From positions 1 to 41,046 of the forward strand of contig JAIBBR010000034.1 in the NCBI GenBank assembly GCA_019694575.1: a stretch of DNA of 41,046 nucleotides, given 5' to 3'. The stretch's first letter is position 1. The number at the start of each line of letters is the position of its first letter. The notes beneath the pieces are model-generated. The model worked only from the letters and a program-made list of their open reading frames with translations. It did no database searches and was not told where the DNA came from. Both the position numbers and the translations under genes were made by a program. This document shows, piece by piece, positions 24,149 through 32,911 of this stretch. Source of the stretch: Myxococcaceae bacterium (GTDB taxonomy: Bacteria > Myxococcota > Myxococcia > Myxococcales > Myxococcaceae).

Positions 24149-25341
24149 CCGCTTCAGGGGCGTTGACGGGCCTTCGCGTGTTGGACCTGTCGCGCGTGCT
24201 TTCAGGCCCTTATTGCACCATGTGCCTCGGCGATGCCGGGGCCGAGGTGATTAAAGTCGAGCAGCCGGGCAAAGGTGACGACACCCGTGCATTCGGCCCG
24301 CCTTTCGTCAACGGTGAGTCGACTTATTTTCTTTCTGTCAATCGCCACAAGAAATCAGTCGCCATTGACTTGAAGCACCCGCGCGGGGTTGAGCTGGTGA
24401 AAGCGCTCGCCCGCCAAAGCGACGTGGTGGTTGAGAATTTTCGGCCCGGTGTCGCCGCGCGGCTGGGGCTGGGTCACGAAACACTGCGCGCCGAAAATGC
24501 GCGCTTGGTTTACTGCTCGATTTCAGGTTTTGGCCATGCGGGCTTGCCCCAATATTCGTCGCTGCCCGGTTACGACGCGGTGGTGCAGGGGTTGGCGGGG
24601 TTGCAAGACATGACGGGCATGCCTGACGGTGCTCCCACGCGCGTCGGAGTGCCGATGTCTGATTTGCTTTCGGGCATGGCTGCTTTTCAGCAAGTGTTGC
24701 TCGCCCTGTTGCAACGGCAGAAAACGGGCGAAGGTGCTTTTCTCGACGTATCGATGCTCGATGCCACGGCGGCGGTGCTGACGTTTCACGCTGCCGCGGC
24801 GCTCAACGCGGGTACCCAACCTTCACGGCAAGGCAACCGGCATTCGTCGATTGCGCCGTACGAAACCTTTCAGGCCTCTGACGGCTATTTCAATTTGGCG
24901 GTAGGCAACGACGGGCAGTTCGTCGCGCTTTGCGAATTGCTGAGCAGGCCCGAGTGGGTGGCCGACGCGCGCTTCAAAACCAACCCCGAGCGTGTGCGCC
25001 ACCGCGACGCGCTGTCTTGCGCGTTGAAAGATATTTTCAAAACGCGCACCGTCGATGCGTGGGTGGCGGCTTTGAGCGAGCACGGCATTCCCGCGGGGCG
25101 CATTCAGCGTGTCGATGAAGTGGTGAAGCACCCGCAGCTTCACGCGCGCGGCAAGGTGATTGAAGTCGAGCACCCCGTTGCCGGAGCGCTCAAGTTGCTT
25201 GGCTCGCCGGTGAGCAGCACCACGACGGTACTCGCGCCACCCACCTTGGGCCAGCACACCCGCGAGGTGTTGATGCAGACATTGCAGCTCGACGTGGCCC
25301 AGGTCGACGCGCTGTTGGCCGAACGCGTCATTGCTGCCTGA
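24145..25341 (+). CDS. Family III (CaiB/BaiF) CoA-transferase
   Basis: A 398-residue enzyme that moves coenzyme A between carboxylic acids. The N-terminus GLRVLDLSRVLSGPYCTM and the GAEVIKVEQPGKGDDTR block are typical, as are SVNRHKKSVAIDLKHP and VVENFRPG. The catalytic aspartate is probably Asp173 in GVPMSDLLSGM. C-terminal motifs YFNLAVGNDGQF and HGIPAGRIQRVDEV are present. Length and motifs agree with a functional enzyme similar to alpha-methylacyl-CoA racemase and formyl- or carnitine-CoA transferases; the substrate cannot be told apart. GTG 24145 overlaps the previous stop. A bidirectional hairpin follows. Confidence 0.93.
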   Translation: MTASGALTGLRVLDLSRVLSGPYCTMCLGDAGAEVIKVEQPGKGDDTRAFGPPFVNGESTYFLSVNRHKKSVAIDLKHPRGVELVKALARQSDVVVENFRPGVAARLGLGHETLRAENARLVYCSISGFGHAGLPQYSSLPGYDAVVQGLAGLQDMTGMPDGAPTRVGVPMSDLLSGMAAFQQVLLALLQRQKTGEGAFLDVSMLDATAAVLTFHAAAALNAGTQPSRQGNRHSSIAPYETFQASDGYFNLAVGNDGQFVALCELLSRPEWVADARFKTNPERVRHRDALSCALKDIFKTRTVDAWVAALSEHGIPAGRIQRVDEVVKHPQLHARGKVIEVEHPVAGALKLLGSPVSSTTTVLAPPTLGQHTREVLMQTLQLDVAQVDALLAERVIAA

Positions 25342-25348
25342 AAAACCG

Positions 25349-25382
25349 AAAGCCGCCTCCGGAATGACCCGAAAGCGGCTTT
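25349..25382. terminator. Bidirectional factor-independent terminator
   Basis: AAAGCCGC (25349-25356) and GCGGCTTT (25375-25382) form a perfect 8-bp stem, with A-runs and T-runs on its edges for both directions. It lies between the CoA-transferase stop and the 3' end of the tRNA gene, which run towards each other, so it can end both transcripts. Confidence 0.75.
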
Positions 25383-25392
25383 GGAACAACTG

Positions 25393-25465
<73 letters not shown>

Positions 25466-25494
25466 GGTGCTACACCGTCGCAAACGGCAAGGGG

Positions 25495-25523
25495 CTGATA
25501 GTGGACGCTTTTTGGCAAGTCAA
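25495..25523 (-). promoter_or_regulatory. Sigma-70-type promoter of the tRNA-Ala gene
   Basis: On the minus strand TTGACT (25523-25518) is separated by 17 nt from TATCAG (25500-25495). This is 5/6 and 4/6 of the consensus at optimal spacing, about 30 nt before the mature tRNA 5' end at 25465. Confidence 0.65.
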
Positions 25524-25595
25524 GCAACGTTCACCCAAGGTATCTTCAATTGACTCCATGGCGTGCGAGTGTCATAAAAATTTCCCAGATTTCAA

Positions 25596-27971
25596 ATGGC
25601 TGCCCCCTCTACGAAGACGTTGAGCCCGGCTGAGCTCGCCAAGCTAGAACACGCGTTCGCGACCGACCCGGGTTCAGAAGCTTACAAGCCTTTGGCCGAA
25701 GCCTATTTGGGCATGGGTCGCTTCATGGAGGCGATGGTCGTCTGCAAAAAGGGTGTGAAAGCGCACCCCAATGTGGCCGACCCCCGGTTGCTGTTGGCGC
25801 GGGTGTACGCCGAGCAAGGCAAAGACAAGAAGGCTTTAGAAGAATTGCAGGGCGCGCTCCAGGTGGCGCCTGACGACAAAGCCACCTTGCGAATGACCGG
25901 CGTGCTGCAGGTGAAGAACGGCGAGGTCGACGCCGGCAAGTCGAACCTGCTCAAAGCGTGGAAGATCGACCCTTCTGACGCCGACACGCTTGAAGCGATG
26001 AAAGCGAACAACGTCGACGTGCCCCAGGCTGCCACGCCACCTCCTCCGCCCGCGTCGGGCTCGCAACCTGCCTACGCCCCTGGGGTGTTGCACCAGGCTG
26101 TCGTCGACCGTGTTTCACCCCAAGTGGCCGCGCAGGCCAATGGCACCCCGGTGGCTCATGCGCCGCCGCCTGCTCCGCATCACCAAAGGGCCCACAAGAG
26201 CCAGGGCTCAGCGCCCGCGCCTCGCCCCGTCAAACGGCAGCACTACGAGACACAAGAACACGAGATTTCGTCAGAAATTAGCGAAGTGCCGTCATCGGTG
26301 ATGCGGCGTCAACGGGGGCCCAGTGGTTGGGCCAAGGCGATTTTTCCCGTGCTGCTCATTGGCAGCGTGGTGGGCATTGGCGGTTATTCATACTTGGGCA
26401 AGCAGACCGCTGAGCGCAACCGCAAGGTGAACAAGCTGCTCAGCCAAGCGACTGATCAGCTAAAGCACGACAGCTACGACTCTTACCAAAAGGTCTGCGA
26501 GCTGGGCAGCGCCGCGCTCGATCTCGACCCTAACCGCGTGCAAGCCCACGGTTATCTCGCTTATGCCTGGGCGATTCGTTGGGGTGAGCACCGTGGCGGT
26601 GATGATGCGCGCCGCAAAGCCGAAGAGCACCTCAAGGCGGGGCTCAAAGAGAAAGAAGACTCCTCGCACCTCTATGCAGCCCAAGCGCTGATTACGCACT
26701 ATTCGGGCAAGAGCGACGAAGCGGCCAAAGCGCTCGCCAGCAAAGTCGAAGCGTTCAACCAAGAAGGCCGCAAGAGCTCACTGCTTTATTTGACCTTGGG
26801 CATCATTCAAATGAACAGCGGCGATTTAGACCGCGCCAAAGAAAGCTTGGAGCAAGCGCAGCAGCTTGCTTCTGATGACCCGCGTGTTTATGCGGCGTTG
26901 GGCACGTTGCAGCGCCGTCGCGGGCTCGATGGCGAGGCGGCGAAGAACTTCACCTTCGCATTGAAGTACGAGCGGGCGCACCCTGATTCGATGCTGGGTT
27001 CGGCGTTGTTGATACTCGATCAGCCTGACCCCGGCCGCAGTTACGTGAATGCCGCGAAAATGGTGAAGGCGTTGGTTGATGCTGATCCCCCTCCGTCGCC
27101 GCGGCAATTGGCGACCGCCCACATGGTGCGGGCGCTGCTTGTTTCTCGCGTGGCTGCCGACTTGCCGCTGTACCCCGACACCAAGTTTCAAAAAGAGCTC
27201 GAAGAGGCGACTGGCGTGGGCCGTGACCGTGACAAGGCCCGCGCTGAAGTGGCCAAGGCTGAAGACCTGGCCATGGGCCTCGACAACCAGAACCCCGAGC
27301 TGCTGCTGATTCGCGGCAAGCGCCTGGTGTGGGAGCAGAACATCGACGCCGCGGTGGTAGAAATTAAAAAGGCGATCGCGATGGACGGGCAACGGGCACA
27401 CTTTCACGTCGAGTTGGCCAAGGCGCTGATGAAGAAAGAGGGCGGCGAAAAAGAAGCCGAAGCCGCGCTCAACAAGGCGCTGCAGTTGGTGCCCGGCAGC
27501 CCCAAGCTGCTCACCTTGCTCGCCCAGGCGCAGTACCGGCAGAAGCGTGTCGACGACGCGATTCGCACCTATGAAATGGTGTTGAAAGACCCCAAGGCGA
27601 AGAACCCCGAAGCGCGCTATGCGTTGGGCCGTATTTACCGCGACGACAAGAAGAACCTCGACAAGGCGATTGAGTATCTCGCGCAGGCGGCCAGTGAGTA
27701 CTACGGCGAAAGTGGCATGGTGGCGCGCGCCTTCGACGACTTGGCGCTGGCCTACGATGCCAAGGGCAACGCCAAGAGCGCGAAAGAATCGTTCGAGCGT
27801 TCACTCCAGTCAGACCGTGATTTCGAAGACGTGTACTGCCATTACGCGGCGTTCATTTCTCGCAAGCCCGACGCCGACGGCAAAGAGCGGCTGAAAACGT
27901 TGGCTACTGACTACCTCAAGCTGAACGATCGCGGCGCCTGTGCCGAGCAGATGAAGCGCTTCACCCAGTAG
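25596..27971 (+). CDS. Large TPR protein with one central membrane segment
   Basis: A 791-residue protein. Residues about 10-135 form TPR-type helical repeats (SEAYKPLAEAYLGMGRFMEA; DPRLLLARVYAEQGKDKKAL). A Pro/Ala/His-rich linker follows (about 148-230), then a membrane helix near 246-266 (IFPVLLIGSVVGIGGYSYLG). The region from about 280 to the end is a long TPR array (RVYAALGTLQRRRGLDGEAA; ARYALGRIYRDDKKNLDKAI). No enzyme motif is seen. Such proteins act as scaffolds at the inner membrane. The family is common in myxobacteria but I cannot name the ortholog. No strong Shine-Dalgarno sequence precedes ATG 25596. The next gene starts 17 nt after its stop. Confidence 0.82.
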   Translation: MAAPSTKTLSPAELAKLEHAFATDPGSEAYKPLAEAYLGMGRFMEAMVVCKKGVKAHPNVADPRLLLARVYAEQGKDKKALEELQGALQVAPDDKATLRMTGVLQVKNGEVDAGKSNLLKAWKIDPSDADTLEAMKANNVDVPQAATPPPPPASGSQPAYAPGVLHQAVVDRVSPQVAAQANGTPVAHAPPPAPHHQRAHKSQGSAPAPRPVKRQHYETQEHEISSEISEVPSSVMRRQRGPSGWAKAIFPVLLIGSVVGIGGYSYLGKQTAERNRKVNKLLSQATDQLKHDSYDSYQKVCELGSAALDLDPNRVQAHGYLAYAWAIRWGEHRGGDDARRKAEEHLKAGLKEKEDSSHLYAAQALITHYSGKSDEAAKALASKVEAFNQEGRKSSLLYLTLGIIQMNSGDLDRAKESLEQAQQLASDDPRVYAALGTLQRRRGLDGEAAKNFTFALKYERAHPDSMLGSALLILDQPDPGRSYVNAAKMVKALVDADPPPSPRQLATAHMVRALLVSRVAADLPLYPDTKFQKELEEATGVGRDRDKARAEVAKAEDLAMGLDNQNPELLLIRGKRLVWEQNIDAAVVEIKKAIAMDGQRAHFHVELAKALMKKEGGEKEAEAALNKALQLVPGSPKLLTLLAQAQYRQKRVDDAIRTYEMVLKDPKAKNPEARYALGRIYRDDKKNLDKAIEYLAQAASEYYGESGMVARAFDDLALAYDAKGNAKSAKESFERSLQSDRDFEDVYCHYAAFISRKPDADGKERLKTLATDYLKLNDRGACAEQMKRFTQ

Positions 27972-27987
27972 GGTAAGTCACTTCACC

Positions 27988-28668
27988 GTGAAAACCACAT
28001 TGATGGCAGTCGCTTTGTTGGCAACCCTGCCCACCTGGGCGGGTGGCTCGGTTGCGGGTACGGTAACCTTCAAAGGCACCGCTCCTCAATTGCGCAAAAT
28101 CGAGCGTACTGACGCGGCCTGCACGGGCGCGGTCGATGATCCGTCGTTCATCGCCAGCAAAGACGGCAAGGCGCTCGCCAATGTGCACGTGCGTCTGCTC
28201 GATGCGCCGGCGGGGCCGGTACCCACCACACCGGTGAGCGTCAATCAAAACGGCTGCATGTACGTGCCGCATGTGCAAGGCGCCGTCGAGGGCCAGAAGA
28301 TCGCCGTGAAAAACAGCGACATGACGATGCACAACGTGCACGCGTGGGGCAAAAAGGAGGACCAAGAAAAGTCGCTCTTCAATGTGGCCCAGCCTCCCGG
28401 CCCCCGCATTGTCGAAAAAGACCCCAAGGCCTCTGACGTGGTGAAATTGAAATGCGATGTCCACCCGTGGATGACCGCCTACGTCATTTATTCGAAGAAT
28501 GCGTACTTCGCGACGACCGACAGCAACGGAAAGTTCGACATTACCGGGGTGCCGCCCGGCGAGTACACCGTCGAAGCGTGGCACGAGACCTTGGGCACGG
28601 TGACCGCCAAGGTCAAAGTCACTGAAGGCGCGGCGGTTGATCCGAAGCTGACGTTGAGTGTGAAGTAA
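27988..28668 (+). CDS. Secreted cupredoxin-like protein with carboxypeptidase-regulatory-like end
   Basis: A 226-residue protein from GTG 27988 with a signal peptide (LMAVALLATLPTWA). The core has features of a type-1 copper site: MHNVHAWG (His115 and His118) and the Cys-His-Met cluster CDVHPWM (Cys156, His159, Met162), plus the NGCMYVPHV segment seen in related methylamine/plastocyanin-like proteins. The last 50 residues (ATTDSNGKFDITGVPPGEYT) are a carboxypeptidase-regulatory-like beta sandwich. It is probably periplasmic, for electron transfer or copper handling. The heme A and heme O synthase genes just downstream fit a link with cytochrome oxidase, although a separate promoter for those genes is possible in the 142-nt gap. 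Confidence 0.8.
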   Translation: MKTTLMAVALLATLPTWAGGSVAGTVTFKGTAPQLRKIERTDAACTGAVDDPSFIASKDGKALANVHVRLLDAPAGPVPTTPVSVNQNGCMYVPHVQGAVEGQKIAVKNSDMTMHNVHAWGKKEDQEKSLFNVAQPPGPRIVEKDPKASDVVKLKCDVHPWMTAYVIYSKNAYFATTDSNGKFDITGVPPGEYTVEAWHETLGTVTAKVKVTEGAAVDPKLTLSVK

Positions 28669-28810
28669 GGCTCTGCGCCTCAAAAATCAATTAGACAGAC
28701 TAAGTGGGGGCCTTAAGTCCAGGCAGGCTGGGCAACAAGGGTGGCTTGCCGCATGCCGGCCGAGAAGAGTAAGGGTCGGCCTCGCACGCGCAGTACGAAA
28801 GGCCGCTCCA

Positions 28811-29758
28811 ATGGGAGTTCATCGCTTCGCTGTCTCGCTGGCCATCGCCACCTTCGCCCTCACCGTTTTTGGCGGCTTGGTCAGCACCACCGGTTCTGGT
28901 CTCGCGTGTCCCGATTGGCCGCTGTGCGAAGGCCAGTGGATACCGCAGATGGTCAACGGCAAAGAATTCGAACACACCCACCGGTTGGTGGCGTCTTTCG
29001 TCGGGGCGATGACCTTTGGCCTGATGGCGCTGCTCTTCAAACACCGCCGGCGCGAGCGCTTCTTGGTGGGGGCCGGTATCGTTGCGTCGGTGCTGGTGGT
29101 GATTCAGGCGTTGCTCGGCGCGCTCACCGTGAAAATGAAACTGCCTTGGTATGTGTCGTCGACCCACTTGGCGGTGGCGAGCACTTTTTTCGCGCTCACG
29201 GTGTCGCTCGCCTTTTGGACCCGCCCCGAAGACAAGCCGTTGCCGCGCGGTGAAACTGACGGAGCGTACTTGCGCTACATCTACCCCTTGGTGGGCCTCG
29301 TCTTCGCGCAGCTGGTGGCCGGCGGCGTGATGCGGCATTTGAAAGCGGGCTTGGCGTGTGGCTTCGAAGTGCTCACGTGTCAGGGCGCGCTGTGGCCAGT
29401 GTCAGAGACTTATTTCGGCACTCACATTCACATGGTGCACCGCACGCTGGGCATGCTCGCCGGCATCGGGGTGATTGCTTTGGCGGTTGGTTTGCTGCGT
29501 GCGCCCGGTGTTTCGGCGGTGAGCAAACGCCTGGCCGGCACGCTTGGCGTCGGTGTGGTGTTGCAAATCGTTCTCGGGTTCGCTTCGGTGCTGTCGTCAC
29601 GCGATATCGCGGTGATGACCGTGCACTCTTCGTTGGGCATCGCACTGTTCGGCGGGTTGGTTTCGCTGGTGTGGTTGGCGCGGCCGGCACATCGGGTAGC
29701 AGGTGCCCCGGGCGTCGCGGTGCGTGACGGGTTACCCAAGCTCGAGACCGCCTCGTGA
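28811..29758 (+). CDS. ctaA: Heme A synthase (COX15/CtaA family)
   Basis: A 315-residue membrane protein with about eight transmembrane helices that oxidises the C8 methyl of heme O to give heme A for aa3-type oxidase. It has a cysteine pair in the first outer loop (Cys33, Cys39 in GLACPDWPLCEG), the EFEHTHR motif with the conserved glutamate and histidine, STHLAVA, HMVHRTLG and TVHSSLG carrying the other heme-binding histidines, and a second cysteine pair (LACGFEVLTC). This is the Cys-containing B. subtilis-like type. Its stop overlaps the next gene's GTG by 4 nt. Confidence 0.95.
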   Translation: MGVHRFAVSLAIATFALTVFGGLVSTTGSGLACPDWPLCEGQWIPQMVNGKEFEHTHRLVASFVGAMTFGLMALLFKHRRRERFLVGAGIVASVLVVIQALLGALTVKMKLPWYVSSTHLAVASTFFALTVSLAFWTRPEDKPLPRGETDGAYLRYIYPLVGLVFAQLVAGGVMRHLKAGLACGFEVLTCQGALWPVSETYFGTHIHMVHRTLGMLAGIGVIALAVGLLRAPGVSAVSKRLAGTLGVGVVLQIVLGFASVLSSRDIAVMTVHSSLGIALFGGLVSLVWLARPAHRVAGAPGVAVRDGLPKLETAS

Positions 29759-30663
29759 GAGCTGAGCCAATGGAATTGACGGCACAAGCGCTCGCTCCCA
29801 AGCGCACCGTGGCCGTGGCTGACTTGGTGTCGCTTACCAAGCCTCGGCTGTCGGGCTTGGTGCTCTTCACCGCTGCGGGCGGCATGTGGCTCTCGGGCCG
29901 TTCGCTCAGCGTGAGCACCTGGCTTTTGACGCTGCTCGGCACTGCCGGCACCGTGGCCGCGGCGAATGCCTTCAATTGTTATTGGGAGCGCGACATCGAC
30001 GCGCTGATGACCCGCACCCAACGGCGCCCATTGCCGATGGGCCGGTTAGACCCGACCGTGGCGTTGATGTTCGCCTGGTTTTTAACGGCCGTTTCCTTGC
30101 CGCTGCTCTTCATGGGCGCCAATGCGTTGACCGCGCTGCTCGGCGTGATGGCGATGGCGTCTTACGTGTTGCTCTACACCCCGCTCAAGGCGCGCTCCCA
30201 CTGGGCGATTGTGGTGGGAGCGGTGCCCGGTGCGTTGCCTCCGCTCATGGGGTGGACCGCCGCGACCGGTTCGCTTTCGTCACCTGGTTGGGCGCTGTTC
30301 ATGATTCTCTTCGTGTGGCAGCTGCCGCATTCTTTGGCCATCGCGTTGTTTCGCAAGCAAGAATATGCGCGTGCTGGGTTGACCAACGTGCCGCTCGAAT
30401 TGGGTGACGATGTCGCCCGCAACCACGCGCTCATCTACAGCACGTTGCTGTGGCCAGTGAGCATGCTGCCGTACAGCACGGGCATTGCCGGTGTCGGCTA
30501 CGTGGTGGTGGCGGTGATGTTGGGCATCGGCTTCTGGTCAATGGCCTTCTACGGCCAGTGGAAACACCTGGGGGCCACCTGGGCCCGCAGGTTCTTCTTC
30601 GCGTCGTTGGTGTACCTTACCGGCTTGTTTCTAGCCTTGGGTCTCGACGGCGGTCCGCGCTAA
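29755..30663 (+). CDS. ctaB: Protoheme IX farnesyltransferase (heme O synthase)
   Basis: A 302-residue UbiA-superfamily membrane enzyme that attaches farnesyl to heme B, giving heme O, the substrate of the heme A synthase encoded just upstream. The first prenyl-diphosphate/Mg site is NCYWERDIDALMTRTQRRPL (from residue 74); SLTKPRLSGLVLFTA precedes it, and YTPLKARSHWAIVVGAVPGA and the WQLPHSLAIA-x-FRKQEY block follow. Length and helix number are normal. GTG 29755 overlaps the ctaA stop by 4 nt. Confidence 0.96.
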   Translation: MRAEPMELTAQALAPKRTVAVADLVSLTKPRLSGLVLFTAAGGMWLSGRSLSVSTWLLTLLGTAGTVAAANAFNCYWERDIDALMTRTQRRPLPMGRLDPTVALMFAWFLTAVSLPLLFMGANALTALLGVMAMASYVLLYTPLKARSHWAIVVGAVPGALPPLMGWTAATGSLSSPGWALFMILFVWQLPHSLAIALFRKQEYARAGLTNVPLELGDDVARNHALIYSTLLWPVSMLPYSTGIAGVGYVVVAVMLGIGFWSMAFYGQWKHLGATWARRFFFASLVYLTGLFLALGLDGGPR

Positions 30664-30675
30664 ATCGGCGCTTTC

Positions 30676-31650
30676 GTGACGGAGCTCCTCGCGGTCGACA
30701 ACCTTTCGTGTACCCGTGGCGGGCGAACGCTGCTGCATGGGGCGACATTCGCCATCGCGCCGGGCGAAATGTTTGGAGTGCTTGGCCCCAATGGTGCCGG
30801 TAAGTCGACTGTGCTGCGCATTTTGATGGGGCTGTGGCATGCGCAGGCTGGCTCGGTGACGTTTCAAGGCGCGCGGTTGCCACCTCCGTATGACGCGTTG
30901 CGGGCGCAGGCGGGCGTGGTGTTTCAACGCGCTACGCTCGATGACTTGCTGACCGCGCGTGAGAATTTGCTCGCCAGCGGGCGGCTCTATGGGGTGCGCG
31001 GGCCGCGGTTGAACGAGCGGGTGACAGAATTGTTGAAGGTGGCGGGGCTTGTCGATCGCGCCGACGAGCGCGTCGTCACCTGGTCGGGTGGCATGAAACG
31101 CCGACTCGAGCTGATGCGCGCGCTGTTGCACCGCCCCAAGCTCTTGCTGATGGACGAGCCGACGTCAGGCCTCGATGAAGCGGCTTTCAGAACTTTTTGG
31201 GTGCAGGTGAGCCGGCTGCGCATGCAAGAAGGCTTGTCGGTGTTGGTGTCGACACACCGGCCCGATGAGGCACAAAAGTGCGATCGTCTCACGGTGCTCG
31301 ACGAAGGCAAGCAGCTGGTGACCAACACCACCGCCGTGCTTTCGCGGTACGTGGGCGGCGACGTGGTGACGCTCGAGGTCGAGTCGCCCGACGTCACCGC
31401 GGCGGTGCTGCGTGCGTCGCTCAAGGTCGACGCCCGGGTTGTCGACAACACGGTGCGTATCGAGCACCCCGAAGGGCACGCGTTGATACCCCGGGTATTC
31501 GAAGCGCTTGACAGGGGCACAGTGAAGGGCGTGACATTGCGGCCTCCTTCGTTGGCCGATGTTTTCTTTCATCTCACGGGCCGAGCGTTGTCGTCGCGCG
31601 TTTCGAACGAGCCCGAGCCAATGACCATTCGCACCGAGGGGCAGCCATGA
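30676..31650 (+). CDS. ABC transporter ATP-binding protein (ABC-2 type)
   Basis: A 324-residue ATPase from GTG 30676, 12 nt after ctaB. Walker A is GPNGAGKS (37-44), the Q-loop VVFQRATLDD, the signature WSGGMKRRLELMRAL, Walker B LLLMDEPTSGLD, and the H-loop STHRPDEA. A C-terminal domain of about 90 residues is typical of ATPases of drug, heme-related or Nod-type ABC-2 exporters. It pairs with the permease that overlaps it by 4 nt. Location in the heme A operon suggests an oxidase assembly or heme-related function, but the transported compound is unknown. Confidence 0.92.
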   Translation: MTELLAVDNLSCTRGGRTLLHGATFAIAPGEMFGVLGPNGAGKSTVLRILMGLWHAQAGSVTFQGARLPPPYDALRAQAGVVFQRATLDDLLTARENLLASGRLYGVRGPRLNERVTELLKVAGLVDRADERVVTWSGGMKRRLELMRALLHRPKLLLMDEPTSGLDEAAFRTFWVQVSRLRMQEGLSVLVSTHRPDEAQKCDRLTVLDEGKQLVTNTTAVLSRYVGGDVVTLEVESPDVTAAVLRASLKVDARVVDNTVRIEHPEGHALIPRVFEALDRGTVKGVTLRPPSLADVFFHLTGRALSSRVSNEPEPMTIRTEGQP

Positions 31651-32432
31651 ACGCGGCAGCCGAATGGGCGACGGTGCGGGTGCTGTGGGCGCGCGATGTG
31701 AAGCGGTTTTTTCGGCAACGCAGCCGCGTGGTCGGTGCGTTGTTGCAACCGGTGATTTTTTGGTTGGTGATTGGGTCGGGTTTTCGCTCGAGCTTTCGCC
31801 TGCCAGGTATGGAAGACCTCGACTACGCGCAGTACTTTTTTCCCGGCGTGCTGGCGATGGTGCTGCTCTTCTCGTGCATTTACGCCACGGTGACGGTGAT
31901 CGACGACAAGGCGCAAGGCTTTCTGCTCGCGGTGATGGCAGGGCCAGGCTCGCGCTGGGCGTTGGTGATGGGCAAGTGCGCGGGCGCGGTGAGCATCGCG
32001 CTGATGCAGGCGGCCGCTTTTTTGCTGCTGTTGCCCTTTGCTGGAGCGCAGGTGGCGGGGGTCGACTGGTTTTATTTGGTGACGGTGATGCTGGTTTCGT
32101 CGCTGGCGATGGCGGCGGCCGGCTTGACGATGGCGCTGTGGCTCGACTCTCAGCCTGCCTACCTGGCGTTGATGAGCGTGGTGCTGATACCCGCGTGGGT
32201 GCTGTCGGGGGGCCTTTTCCCCTTGAAAGGCGCGGGGCCGGTGCTTTCGGCTTTGATGACGATTAACCCCATGCGTTTTTGTGTCGAAGGTTTGCGGCGG
32301 GCGCTCTATGGCGATGGCGCGGCATTGACCATCGGCTCACTGGCAGAAACCCGCTATGAAGTGTGGGTTTTGCTGTGGTGGGCGTTGGGTTTCGTGGCCA
32401 GCGCCGCTTGGGTGGCGAGCGATCGCAAATGA
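31647..32432 (+). CDS. ABC-2 type transporter permease
   Basis: A 261-residue membrane protein with about six helices. The N-terminus (VRVLWARDVKRFFRQRSRVV), the YAQYFFPGVLAMVLLFSC segment and the signature region IPAWVLSGGLFPL followed by INPMRFCVEGLRRALYG match ABC-2 permeases. ATG 31647 overlaps the ATPase stop by 4 nt, so both are made together. It ends the ctaA-ctaB-ABC gene group; a different set of genes follows after 93 nt. Confidence 0.92.
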   Translation: MNAAAEWATVRVLWARDVKRFFRQRSRVVGALLQPVIFWLVIGSGFRSSFRLPGMEDLDYAQYFFPGVLAMVLLFSCIYATVTVIDDKAQGFLLAVMAGPGSRWALVMGKCAGAVSIALMQAAAFLLLLPFAGAQVAGVDWFYLVTVMLVSSLAMAAAGLTMALWLDSQPAYLALMSVVLIPAWVLSGGLFPLKGAGPVLSALMTINPMRFCVEGLRRALYGDGAALTIGSLAETRYEVWVLLWWALGFVASAAWVASDRK

Positions 32433-32470
32433 GCCGGTTTTGGGGTGGGCTGGGGTGAAGTTATTGAAAA

Positions 32471-32488
32471 CACAAGCAAGTTCTTGTG
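32471..32488. promoter_or_regulatory. Inverted repeat upstream of the PqqD-like gene
   Basis: CACAAG and CTTGTG form a perfect 6-bp inverted repeat around CAAGTT, 37 nt before the PqqD-like start and 38 nt after the permease stop. It could be an operator for the peptide operon. A T-run is lacking, so a terminator is less likely. TTGAAA just upstream has no matching -10 hexamer. Confidence 0.35.
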
Positions 32489-32525
32489 CCGGTGGGGGCT
32501 TCGCAGTACACCGCGCATTCTATCG

Positions 32526-32831
32526 ATGACTGACGCAGTCGGTGAAAACTTGGCTCAGATTCCGCGCATCAAAACAGACACGTTGGTGCAAAAGGTTGGC
32601 GACACGTGGGTAGCGGTGGGCTCCGACGAGACATTGCATCTTTTCAAAGACGAAGGTGGTCCATCAGAAGTGGGGGGCCGTATCGTCGAATTGATCGACG
32701 GCCGGCGTTCGGTGGAGCAAATTGTCGATACATTGTGTGAAGAATTCGAAGTGCCTCGCGAGCAGTGCGCGAGTGACACGCTGAAGTTTATTGGGGTCTT
32801 GATAGGTAAAAATATTCTCGTCGTCTCGTGA
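32526..32831 (+). CDS. PqqD-like protein (RiPP recognition element)
   Basis: A 101-residue protein if ATG 32526 is used; an in-frame GTG at 32445 adds 27 residues that do not look conserved. The fold-defining pattern of PqqD is present: IKTDTLVQKVGDTWVAVGSD (beta strands), LHLFKDEGGPSEVGGRIVEL (helix 1), IDGRRSVEQIVDTLCEEFEV (helix 2) and the last helix LKFIGVLIGKNILVV. PqqD proteins and their relatives bind leader peptides of ribosomally made peptides and bring them to the modifying enzymes. A suitable precursor, an HprK-like protein and a peptidase-like protein are encoded a few kb downstream on the same strand. The partner assignment is inference. Confidence 0.85.
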   Translation: MTDAVGENLAQIPRIKTDTLVQKVGDTWVAVGSDETLHLFKDEGGPSEVGGRIVELIDGRRSVEQIVDTLCEEFEVPREQCASDTLKFIGVLIGKNILVVS

Positions 32832-32911
32832 ATGTGCGAGCGGTGCGTCGTCACGAATTGGGAGCCGGCTCGCAAGGCCAGTTGCTGGCTTCACCTCGAA
32901 GGGGGAAGGCA

